Shown here piece by piece: positions 35,503 to 43,481 of a stretch of DNA of 64,000 nucleotides; position 1 is the stretch's first letter; every line of letters starts with the position of its first letter. Source of the stretch: Caviibacter sp963550915 (lineage in GTDB: Bacteria; Fusobacteriota; Fusobacteriia; Fusobacteriales; Leptotrichiaceae). The notes beneath the pieces are model-generated. The model was not told the origin of the DNA, ran no database searches, and saw only the letters and a program-made list of their open reading frames with translations. A program made the translations under genes and the position numbers. The DNA is taken from assembly GCA_963550915.1 (NCBI GenBank), contig CAUVEB010000006.1, positions 1 through 64,000 on the forward strand. The letters are read 5' to 3'.

Positions 35503-36360
35503 ATGAGTAAGTATGTATTAGGAGTATATGAAAAGGCAATGCCAAATACTCTTAGTTTTGAAGAAAAATTAAGATATGCAAAAGAAATAGGATATGACTA
35601 TTTAGAAATAAGTATAGATGAAACACCTGAAAAATTAAGTAGACTTGATTGGGATAAGAAAACTCGTGATGAGTTAGTTAGTACCATGAAAAAAGTAGGA
35701 TTACCTATAAGAAGTCTATGTTTATCAGGTCAAAGAAAATATCCTATGGGTAGTGAAAATGAAGAAATAAGAAAACAAAGCATGGAAATCATAGAAAAAG
35801 CAATTATACTTGCCGATGATTTAGGTGTTAGAATAATTCAACTTGCTGGATATGATGTATATTATGAAAAAGGTAATGATACAACAAGAGAACTTTTTAT
35901 GAAAAACTTAAGAAAAGCAGTTGAAATTGCATCAAAACATGGAGTTATACTTGCTTTTGAAACTATGGAAACAAGCTTTATGGATACTGTAAAAAAAGCA
36001 CATGAAGTAGTTGAAAAAATATCTTCACCATTTTTACAAATATATCCAGATTTAGGTAATATAAAAAATTCATCTTTAATATATAATCATGATGTGATAG
36101 ATGATATAAAAGATGGTAAAAATCATATAGTTGCAGTTCATATAAAAGAAAGTATAGTAGGGCACTATAGAGAAATACCGTTTTTAACAGGACATGTTAA
36201 CTTTAAAGAATGTTTAACTCAGTTATGGAAACAAGGAGTAAGAAGATATGTAACTGAATTATGGTATGTTGGAGCAGAGGATTTTACTCTTGATTTAAAG
36301 TTTGCAGTAAAAACATTTAGAACTATGCTTGATGAAATAGAAGGTGAATTAAATTGTTAG
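35503..36360 (+). CDS. ulaE: L-xylulose/L-ribulose-5-phosphate 3-epimerase
   Basis: A 285-residue TIM-barrel epimerase of the UlaE/SgbU family. GVYEKAMP, RSLCLSGQRKYPMGS, IQLAGYDVYYE, FETMET, YPDLGN and HIKESIVGHYREIPF contain the active-site glutamates and metal ligands. It interconverts L-xylulose 5-phosphate and L-ribulose 5-phosphate. It lies between ulaG and ulaF and overlaps ulaF by 7 bases. Confidence 0.95.
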   Translation: MSKYVLGVYEKAMPNTLSFEEKLRYAKEIGYDYLEISIDETPEKLSRLDWDKKTRDELVSTMKKVGLPIRSLCLSGQRKYPMGSENEEIRKQSMEIIEKAIILADDLGVRIIQLAGYDVYYEKGNDTTRELFMKNLRKAVEIASKHGVILAFETMETSFMDTVKKAHEVVEKISSPFLQIYPDLGNIKNSSLIYNHDVIDDIKDGKNHIVAVHIKESIVGHYREIPFLTGHVNFKECLTQLWKQGVRRYVTELWYVGAEDFTLDLKFAVKTFRTMLDEIEGELNC

Positions 36361-37058
36361 AAGATTTAAAGAAAAAAGTATATGAAGCAAACATGGATTT
36401 ACCAAGATATAATCTTGTTAAATTCACTTGGGGTAATGTTTCACAAATAGACAGAGAAAGTGGGCTATTCGTGATAAAACCAAGTGGTGTTGATTATGAT
36501 AAATTAACATATGAAGATATGGTTGTAGTTGATCTTGAGGGTAATATTATAGAGGGGAAATATAAGCCATCATCAGATACTCCAACACATATTGAGCTAT
36601 ATAAAGCATTTCCAAAAATTGGTGGAATAGTTCATACTCATTCAACTTGGGCAACTAGTTTTGCACAAGCAGGTCGTGATATTCCATGTTATGGTACAAC
36701 ACATGCAGACAGCATATATGGTAGCGTTCCTTGTAGTAGAAATCTTACAAAAGAAGAAATTGACAATGGATATGAAAAAAATACAGGTACTGTTATAATA
36801 GAAACTTTTAAAGATAGAGATTATATGGCAACACCAACTGTTTTATGTAGAAATCATGGTTCATTTGCATGGGGAGAAAATGCAAAAAAAGCTGTATATA
36901 ATGCAGTAGTTTTAGAAGAAGTTGCAAAAATGGCACTACTTACTGAACTTATAAACAAAGATGTAAATGTTGCACCACAAATAATACAAGATAAACACTA
37001 TTATAGAAAGCATGGTAAAAATGCTTACTATGGTAATAAAATAGAAGATAATGATTAA
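36354..37058 (+). CDS. ulaF: L-ribulose-5-phosphate 4-epimerase
   Basis: A 234-residue class-II aldolase-fold epimerase. KFTWGNVSQIDRESGLFVIKPSGVDY and the zinc-binding IVHTHSTWATSFAQAG, together with the GTTHADSIYGSVPC region, are AraD/UlaF signatures. It converts L-ribulose 5-phosphate to D-xylulose 5-phosphate, which enters the pentose phosphate pathway. It starts with TTG at 36354 inside the end of ulaE. Confidence 0.95.
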   Translation: MLEDLKKKVYEANMDLPRYNLVKFTWGNVSQIDRESGLFVIKPSGVDYDKLTYEDMVVVDLEGNIIEGKYKPSSDTPTHIELYKAFPKIGGIVHTHSTWATSFAQAGRDIPCYGTTHADSIYGSVPCSRNLTKEEIDNGYEKNTGTVIIETFKDRDYMATPTVLCRNHGSFAWGENAKKAVYNAVVLEEVAKMALLTELINKDVNVAPQIIQDKHYYRKHGKNAYYGNKIEDND

Positions 37059-37080
37059 AATTTTTTACACACTTTTCCTT

Positions 37081-37103
37081 AGTTCCCGAAAGGGAACTTT
37101 TTT
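37081..37103 (+). terminator. Terminator after ulaF
   Basis: The perfect 7-bp stem AGTTCCC/GGGAACT with a stable GAAA tetraloop (37081-37098), followed by a T run. Confidence 0.92.
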
Positions 37104-37105
37104 AT

Positions 37106-37134
37106 TTGACAAATGTTAAAAGTAAATGTATATT
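37106..37134 (+). promoter_or_regulatory. Promoter of the cysteine desulfurase-dnaE run
   Basis: Consensus TTGACA (37106-37111), a 17-bp spacer ending in TG, and TATATT (37129-37134). It begins immediately after the ulaF terminator. Confidence 0.75.
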
Positions 37135-37162
37135 AGAATAAAGAAAATAATTAGGAGTAAAA

Positions 37163-38281
37163 ATGAAAAATATATACTTTGATAATGCTGCTTCTACAAA
37201 AATGAGAGAAGAAGTCATAGATTTTCTATGTGATAGCTATAAAAATACATATGCAAATCCATCAGCAGTACATACATATGGTAGAAATTCAAGGGCATTA
37301 CTTGAAAATGCAAGAAAGGATATTGCAAATTTATTAAATATTAAACAAAGTGATTTAATTTTTACATCTGGAGCAACAGAATCAAATAATATGGCAATAA
37401 GAGGAGTGCTAACAAGAACAAATAAAAAAGAAATAATATGTTCTAGTATAGAGCATTCTAGTATATTAAAAGTCTTTGAGCATTTAAAAGAAAATGGATA
37501 TACAGTAAAATATATTAAAGTAAAAGAAAATGGTAAAATAGATATAGAACATCTAAAAACTTTAATAACAGAAAACACAGCCCTTATAACAGTAATGGCA
37601 GTTAATAATGAAACTGGAGTTATACAACCGATAGAACAAATTGCTGATATTATAAAAGGTAAAAATATACATTTTCATGTAGATGCAGTACAACTAGTTG
37701 GTAAAAAGATTTTTAATCCTTATGATTTAGGTATAGATAGTTTTAGTGCTTCTGCACATAAATTTCACGGGCCTAAAGGAGTTGGCTTTTTATATATCAA
37801 AGATAATATTGAAATAGGGAAAATAAGCTTTGGTGGAAGTCAAGAAAGAAATAAAAGATCAGGAACTGAAAATCTAAACAGTATACTTGCAAGTAGTCTT
37901 GCACTTAAAATAGCGGTTGAAAATCTTAGTAAAGAGCAAGAACACTTGAAAAGCTTAATATCATATTTAGAAGATGAAGTTGAAAAATGTGACTATTTAA
38001 AAATAAATGGAGAAGATAGAATAAATAGTATAGTAAGCATACAAGTTAAAGGTCAAAATATACAATTCTTACTACCTATGTTAGATATGAAAGGTATATA
38101 TGTGAGTGGAGGCTCTGCTTGCATGTCTGGAAGTGTTTTAGCATCTCCTACATTAATTAATATGGGACTTAGTGAAGAGCAAGCACTTTCATCAATAAGA
38201 GTTAGTTTTAGTATATATAATACAGTTGATGAAGTAAAATATTTTATAGAATGTTTAAAAAACATATGTAAAGGAGAATAA
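37163..38281 (+). CDS. Cysteine desulfurase (NifS/IscS family)
   Basis: A 372-residue PLP enzyme. YFDNAASTKMREEV, FTSGATESNNMAIRG, the PLP lysine in SASAHKFHGPKGVGFLY (Lys about 200), GGSQERNKRSGTENL and the active-site loop SGGSACMSGSVLASPTLINMGLS (Cys about 319) are all present. It releases sulfur from cysteine for Fe-S clusters or tRNA thiolation. No IscU or MnmA partner is adjacent, so its specific route is not clear. Confidence 0.92.
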   Translation: MKNIYFDNAASTKMREEVIDFLCDSYKNTYANPSAVHTYGRNSRALLENARKDIANLLNIKQSDLIFTSGATESNNMAIRGVLTRTNKKEIICSSIEHSSILKVFEHLKENGYTVKYIKVKENGKIDIEHLKTLITENTALITVMAVNNETGVIQPIEQIADIIKGKNIHFHVDAVQLVGKKIFNPYDLGIDSFSASAHKFHGPKGVGFLYIKDNIEIGKISFGGSQERNKRSGTENLNSILASSLALKIAVENLSKEQEHLKSLISYLEDEVEKCDYLKINGEDRINSIVSIQVKGQNIQFLLPMLDMKGIYVSGGSACMSGSVLASPTLINMGLSEEQALSSIRVSFSIYNTVDEVKYFIECLKNICKGE

Positions 38282-38282
38282 A

Positions 38283-39086
38283 TTGAGTATAAAAAGTATT
38301 TTTTTTGATATTGACGATACAATTTTACAAAATAATGACAATAACACAATTGACAAAGAACTTATAACTAGAATTAAAGAGCTTCAAGATATGGGGATTA
38401 AAGTTCATATAGCAACAGGAAGAGGCTATGTTTCTACAATACCTGTTGCAAAAAAATTAGGACTTAAAGATGAGTTAGTTATATATAACGGAGCAATGGT
38501 TACAGATTTAGAAGGTAATATACTACATAGTGAATTAGTTGATAAAAATATATTTACTGAACTTATAAAAATATCAAGAGAACAAAATATACATTTAAAC
38601 TTATACTATAATGATACTATATATGTTGAAAATTATAACGAGTATATAAAAGACTACATGACTAAAACACTTCAAAAATTGGTTGTTAATAGTTTTGATG
38701 AATATAACTTTGAACATTCAATAAAATGTCTATTTATATCTGAATCAGAAATATTAGATAAGCTTAAAATATATATTGAAAGCAAAATAAAAGATATATA
38801 CATTGTTAAATCAACTCCAAAATATCTAGAGATATTAAGTAAAAATTCAAATAAAGCTAGTGGAGTTAAATATCTTTTAAATAAATATGGTATAGACAAA
38901 GAAAATGCTATGGCATTTGGAGATCAAAATAATGACTATGATATGTTAAAATATGTAAAATATGGATATATCATGGGAAATGCAAAAGATGAACTTAAAG
39001 ATAAATTTTCAGATGATAGAGTAGCATTACATACAAAAGATAGTGGTGTACTTAAAAAAATAGATGAAATAATTTTTAATAAATAA
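38283..39086 (+). CDS. Cof-type HAD-IIB phosphatase
   Basis: A 267-residue HAD hydrolase with the nucleophile motif FFDIDDTIL (about 7-15), ATGRGY, a C2b cap domain (about 85-190) and the C-terminal MAFGDQNNDYDMLKYVKYGYIMGNA. Members dephosphorylate sugar phosphates or nucleotides; the substrate is not predictable. The start is TTG 38283, preceded by AAAGGAG from the end of the desulfurase gene. Confidence 0.88.
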   Translation: MSIKSIFFDIDDTILQNNDNNTIDKELITRIKELQDMGIKVHIATGRGYVSTIPVAKKLGLKDELVIYNGAMVTDLEGNILHSELVDKNIFTELIKISREQNIHLNLYYNDTIYVENYNEYIKDYMTKTLQKLVVNSFDEYNFEHSIKCLFISESEILDKLKIYIESKIKDIYIVKSTPKYLEILSKNSNKASGVKYLLNKYGIDKENAMAFGDQNNDYDMLKYVKYGYIMGNAKDELKDKFSDDRVALHTKDSGVLKKIDEIIFNK

Positions 39087-39099
39087 AATAGGTGATTAT

Positions 39100-42000
39100 G
39101 TGGAATTTATAAATTTAAAACTCCATACAGATTATAGTCTGCTTGAAGGAGTTGGAACAGTAGAAAAGTATGTAGAAAAAGCAAAACAACAAAATGCTAA
39201 ATATTTAGGTGTAACAGATACTTCAATGTTTTCTGCTATCAAATTTTATAATTCTTGTAAAAAAAATAATATAACACCTATACTAGGACTTGAACTATTT
39301 ACATATGGGTATTTTATACAAGGAGAACATGCATTAACCGTTTATGGTATAGGATATGAAGGGTATAAGGAACTTGTAAGACTTAGTACAGTTTCTTATT
39401 CAAGATATGTAAGCACAAGACCAATAATTGATATACAGGATATAAAGAAAAATAATGATAAATTAGTTGTAATTGCAGGTGGAATAAACTCGGAGCTTTT
39501 AAAAGCTATAACTGAAATGGAGTTTGACTTTGCAAGAAAGATTCTAAAAAATTTAAAAGAAACTTTTAAAAATCTGTATATAGAAATCCCTGCTTTTAAG
39601 TTAAATAAAAGGGAAATAGAACAATATATAAGACTAATTACAGAAATGAATGTAGAGTATGTAATTACAAATGATGTATATTATGTAGAAAAAGATGATT
39701 CTTATCTTCAAGTAATAGTAAGTGCAATAAAAGAAAATGTTCCTATACAAAAAGTAAAAAATGCATATAAATATGATGATCTATATCTTAAAAACATAGA
39801 TACTATAAAACAAGATTTAGAAATTTTAGATGAAGAAATGTTTAATATTGGTATTTTAAATGCCGAAAAAATTGCTAGTATGTGTAGCTTTGAAATACCT
39901 AAAAATGAATTTAAATTTCCTAAATTAGAATTAGAAATAAGTGAAAAAGAATATTTAAGAGAGCTTGTAATTAAAGGTCTTAATAAAAAATATGAAAATA
40001 TAACAGAAGAGATAAAACAAAGATTTGAATATGAGCTTGATGTAATTGATAATATGGGCTTTAATGGATATTTTCTAGTAGTAGCTGATATAGTAAAATA
40101 TGCAAATGACAATGATATTCTAATAGGACCTGGAAGAGGTTCAGCATCAGGAAGTATAGTAGCTTATGCACTTGACATAACTAAGGTTGATCCGATAAAG
40201 TATGATTTAATTTTTGAACGTTTTTTAAATATCGGAAGAAAATCAATGCCTGATATAGATATAGATTTTGAGCCAAGTAGAAGAGATGAAGTAGTACAAT
40301 ATATTATGAGAAAATATAAAAAAGAATATGTATCAAATATAATAGTATTTTCAAGACTTCAAGAAAAACAATTACAAAAAGATCTAGAAAGAGTTTTAGA
40401 TAAAAATAGAAATTTAATACCATATGCATTAAAAAAACTTGAAGGTAATGTAAGACATAGCTCTATTCACCCATCTGGAGTAGTTATATCAAAATATCCA
40501 CTTATTGAAGAAGTTCCAACATATAAAGATGATAAGCTAAATATTAATGTTACACAATATCAAATGGAAGAGCTTGAAGATTTAGGCTTACTTAAAATAG
40601 ATATTTTAGCACTTAAAAACTTAGAAATAATAAAGCAGACTATAAATAAAGTTGGTATAAAACTAAAAGATATAGATTTAGAAGATAAAAAAACTTTTAA
40701 TACTTTTAATAGTGGTAATACACTTGGAGTATTTCAGGCAGAATCTCAAGGTATGGTAGACCTTATAACTAAATTTAAGGTTGAAAGTTTTTTAGATATA
40801 TCAGCAATATTAGCTCTATATAGACCAGGTCCACTAAATAGTGGAATGACATATGAGGCTATAAAAAGAAAACACAGTGATAATATAGAATATATTTTTA
40901 GTGAGATTGAAAGCATTCTTAAAGAAACATATGGGATAATAGTATATCAAGAACAAATAATGAAAATTGCAAGTATTATTGCAGGTTATACTTTACTTGA
41001 AGCTGATGAATTAAGAAAAGCTATAAGTAAGAAGAAAATTGATATTTTAAAATTACATAAAGATAGTTTTATTAAAAAAGCAGTAGAAAGAGGATATGAT
41101 GAGAATAAAGTTCAAAAACTATATTCTCAAATTGAAAGTTTTGGAGGTTATGGATTTAATAAATCACATACTATACCTTATTCTATGCTGTGCTATTATA
41201 CTGCGTATCTTAAAACAAATTATACTTTAGAATATATGTGTTCACTTTTAAATAATGATATAAACGATTACTCAAAATTAAAAAAATATGTAATAGAATT
41301 GAAAAAGTATAAATATGAAATTGAAAGACCAAGTATAAATAAATCAGATGCTTATTTTAGTATAAAAGATGATAAAATCATATATGCCCTATATTCAATA
41401 AAAGGTATAAGTGAAAATATAGCAAAATCAATAGTTGATGAAAGAGAAATTAATGGTAAATATACAAATATTGATGATTTTTGTTATAGAATGATTAAAT
41501 ATGATTTAACTAAAAAACATATAGAAGCACTTGCAAATGCAGGAGTATTTGATGAATTTTTAATTACAAGAAGAGAAGTAAATGAAAATAGTGAAGAAAT
41601 ATATAATATATGTAAAAAGAATTATGAAAATTCAAGTAATGTTGGAAGAAGTCTGTTTTTAGTAAATCCTAATGAAATATTTAGTTATAATCAAAAAAAT
41701 ATGGCTGAGTATACTGAAAGTGAATTAATAGCTAAAGAAATAGATGGTATAGGTTTATTACTTTCAATTGATTTAACTAAAAAAGTTAACGAATTATTAA
41801 AAGTTATTAACTTGCCGGATAATATAGGTGTTGGAGTTGTTTTAGCGTATGAAGTAGTTTTAACACGTAAAAGAGAAAAAATGGTGAAAATAAGTATAGA
41901 TGAAAATGGAAGTGTACAAAAGTACGTTATATTCTCTAGCTTATACAATAAAATATCAGAGAAAGTTTTTAAAAATAAGGTATGCATATTTGAAAAAGAT

Positions 42001-42291
42001 GAAAATATAATAAGGGATATAGAATATTTTGAAAATATATATAAATTTAAAGATGTAAGCCTTAATATTTTAATAGATAAACTTAGTGAAGAGCAAAAAA
42101 TAGAATTAAAAAAACAATTTAATGAAGGTGGTTTTGCAAAGATAAATTTCTATGAAAATAGACAAAGGCTAAAAAATAAGCATGATATTTATTGTAAAAT
42201 AACAAATGAGTTTATAAAAAATATAGCCAGAATTATAGATTGTAAAAATATTAGGGTTAATATAAGAAGTATGAGAAGAATAACAAAATAA
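39100..42291 (+). CDS. dnaE: DNA polymerase III alpha subunit
   Basis: A 1063-residue C-family replicative polymerase. It has an N-terminal PHP domain (LKLHTDYSLLEGVG), the palm with MPDIDIDFEPSRRDEVVQYI (catalytic aspartates about 385-389), IGPGRGSASGSIVAYAL, ALYRPGPLNSGM, GYGFNKSHTIPYSMLCYYTAYLK, a helix-hairpin-helix region and a C-terminal OB-like part. No exonuclease domain is present, so it is DnaE rather than PolC. It is somewhat shorter than E. coli DnaE (1160). It starts with GTG at 39100 after GGTGATT. Confidence 0.96.
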   Translation: MEFINLKLHTDYSLLEGVGTVEKYVEKAKQQNAKYLGVTDTSMFSAIKFYNSCKKNNITPILGLELFTYGYFIQGEHALTVYGIGYEGYKELVRLSTVSYSRYVSTRPIIDIQDIKKNNDKLVVIAGGINSELLKAITEMEFDFARKILKNLKETFKNLYIEIPAFKLNKREIEQYIRLITEMNVEYVITNDVYYVEKDDSYLQVIVSAIKENVPIQKVKNAYKYDDLYLKNIDTIKQDLEILDEEMFNIGILNAEKIASMCSFEIPKNEFKFPKLELEISEKEYLRELVIKGLNKKYENITEEIKQRFEYELDVIDNMGFNGYFLVVADIVKYANDNDILIGPGRGSASGSIVAYALDITKVDPIKYDLIFERFLNIGRKSMPDIDIDFEPSRRDEVVQYIMRKYKKEYVSNIIVFSRLQEKQLQKDLERVLDKNRNLIPYALKKLEGNVRHSSIHPSGVVISKYPLIEEVPTYKDDKLNINVTQYQMEELEDLGLLKIDILALKNLEIIKQTINKVGIKLKDIDLEDKKTFNTFNSGNTLGVFQAESQGMVDLITKFKVESFLDISAILALYRPGPLNSGMTYEAIKRKHSDNIEYIFSEIESILKETYGIIVYQEQIMKIASIIAGYTLLEADELRKAISKKKIDILKLHKDSFIKKAVERGYDENKVQKLYSQIESFGGYGFNKSHTIPYSMLCYYTAYLKTNYTLEYMCSLLNNDINDYSKLKKYVIELKKYKYEIERPSINKSDAYFSIKDDKIIYALYSIKGISENIAKSIVDEREINGKYTNIDDFCYRMIKYDLTKKHIEALANAGVFDEFLITRREVNENSEEIYNICKKNYENSSNVGRSLFLVNPNEIFSYNQKNMAEYTESELIAKEIDGIGLLLSIDLTKKVNELLKVINLPDNIGVGVVLAYEVVLTRKREKMVKISIDENGSVQKYVIFSSLYNKISEKVFKNKVCIFEKDENIIRDIEYFENIYKFKDVSLNILIDKLSEEQKIELKKQFNEGGFAKINFYENRQRLKNKHDIYCKITNEFIKNIARIIDCKNIRVNIRSMRRITK

Positions 42292-42295
42292 ATGA

Positions 42296-42332
42296 AAAAC
42301 TCGTAATCAAAATTTGATTATGAGTTTTTTTT
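42296..42332 (+). terminator. Terminator after dnaE
   Basis: A 14-bp stem AAAACTCGTAATCA/TGATTATGAGTTTT (one G-U; 42296-42309 with 42315-42328) ends in eight T residues. Confidence 0.9.
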
Positions 42333-42351
42333 AAATAATTTTTTTATATAT

Positions 42352-42404
42352 AATTGAAATTTAAACAAGTTTCAATTGAAAACAAAAAATAGTTATGATA
42401 TACT
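42352..42404 (+). promoter_or_regulatory. Promoter with CAATTGAAA operators, glycyl-radical operon
   Basis: A perfect 12-bp palindrome TTTCAATTGAAA (42370-42381) overlaps the -35 box TTGAAA (42376-42381); a 17-bp spacer and TATACT (42399-42404) follow. A half-site AATTGAAAT lies at 42352-42360. The same word recurs at the second promoter (43388 and 43410). It is probably the binding site of the DeoR-type regulator encoded at 45702. Confidence 0.6.
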
Positions 42405-42432
42405 GAAATTAATAAAAAAGGAGTGATCTTAT

Positions 42433-43359
42433 ATGAAAAAAGCTAGGATATTTAATTTGCAAAAATTTAGTCTACATGATGGTCCGGGGATAAGAACGGT
42501 AGTCTTTTTCAAAGGTTGTCCTCTAAAATGTCCATGGTGTTCTAACCCTGAATCTCAAAGTCGTGATATTCAGATTGTTTGGAGTGATAAAAAATGTAAT
42601 TTTTGTGAAGATTGTGGCATAACTGAATTAGATTGGATTAGTAGAGATGGCAAAAAGTTGATTAAAGATGATAGAGGCAATTATATTAATATGAAGAAAA
42701 TTAGCCAAGAAGAAGCTGAAATTCTTAAAAAAAATTGTAAAACAGGATCGCTTAAATATGAAGGTTATGATAAAACTGTAGAAGAAATAATGGCTGAAAT
42801 ACTAAAAGATAAACCTTTTTATGAACAGTCTGGAGGTGGAGTAACTGTTTCTGGTGGGGAAGTGCTTACTCAATCTGATATAGCAATAGAAATTATGAAA
42901 ATGTGCAAAAAAGAGGGTATACATACTGCTGCAGAAACAACATGCTATGCCCCACATGAAAAATTTAAAAATTTTGTTGAATATCTAGATCTTTTGCTTT
43001 GTGATGTTAAACATTGGGATAATGAAAAAGCGAAAAAAATTATGGGAGTGCCGCTAGATACTATTAAAAAAAATATTAAATATGCTATAGGTCTCGAAAA
43101 ATTAGAGGTGATATGCAGAGTTCCTGTAATACCTAAATTTAACTATACATTAAATGATGCTAAAAAAATATGTGAGTTATTGTTAGAGTTAGGAGCAACT
43201 AAGGTGGAACTGTTACCGTATCATAATTATGGAGAAAACAAGTATAAGTTGCTTAATATTCCTTATGAATACGAGGATGTAGAGCAACTTCATAAAGATG
43301 ATAAAGGTTTTGTAGAGTATAAGAAAGTTTTTGAAAATTATGGCTTTAATGTAAGATGA
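42433..43359 (+). CDS. Glycyl-radical-enzyme activase (radical SAM, PflA-like)
   Basis: A 308-residue radical-SAM activase. N-terminal FSLHDGPGIRTVVFFKGCPLKCPWCSNPESQ has CX3CX2C (about Cys 29, 33 and 36). An inserted cluster region holds CNFCEDC (about 57-63) and a lone Cys in NCKTGSL. Family landmarks VTVSGGEVLTQ, LLLCDVKHWD and RVPVIPKFN follow. It abstracts a hydrogen from the Gly of the partner enzyme to store the radical. The insert has four cysteines rather than the eight of many two-cluster activases. The partner is the glycyl radical enzyme at 46461. Confidence 0.9.
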   Translation: MKKARIFNLQKFSLHDGPGIRTVVFFKGCPLKCPWCSNPESQSRDIQIVWSDKKCNFCEDCGITELDWISRDGKKLIKDDRGNYINMKKISQEEAEILKKNCKTGSLKYEGYDKTVEEIMAEILKDKPFYEQSGGGVTVSGGEVLTQSDIAIEIMKMCKKEGIHTAAETTCYAPHEKFKNFVEYLDLLLCDVKHWDNEKAKKIMGVPLDTIKKNIKYAIGLEKLEVICRVPVIPKFNYTLNDAKKICELLLELGATKVELLPYHNYGENKYKLLNIPYEYEDVEQLHKDDKGFVEYKKVFENYGFNVR

Positions 43360-43387
43360 TCAATTTTTTTTGAAATTTAAAATCTTA

Positions 43388-43433
43388 CAATTGAAATCTA
43401 ATATATTGACAATTGAAATTTTAGAGGTATACT
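43388..43433 (+). promoter_or_regulatory. Promoter of the PTS gene with two CAATTGAAA operator half-sites
   Basis: CAATTGAAA occurs at 43388-43396 and 43410-43418, spaced 22 bp (about two helical turns). The second overlaps TTGACA (43406-43411) of a promoter with a 16-bp spacer and TATACT (43428-43433). Confidence 0.6.
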
Positions 43434-43481
43434 GTAAATAGAAAGAGAAAAAAATAACAATCTATTTAAGGGGGATTTTCT

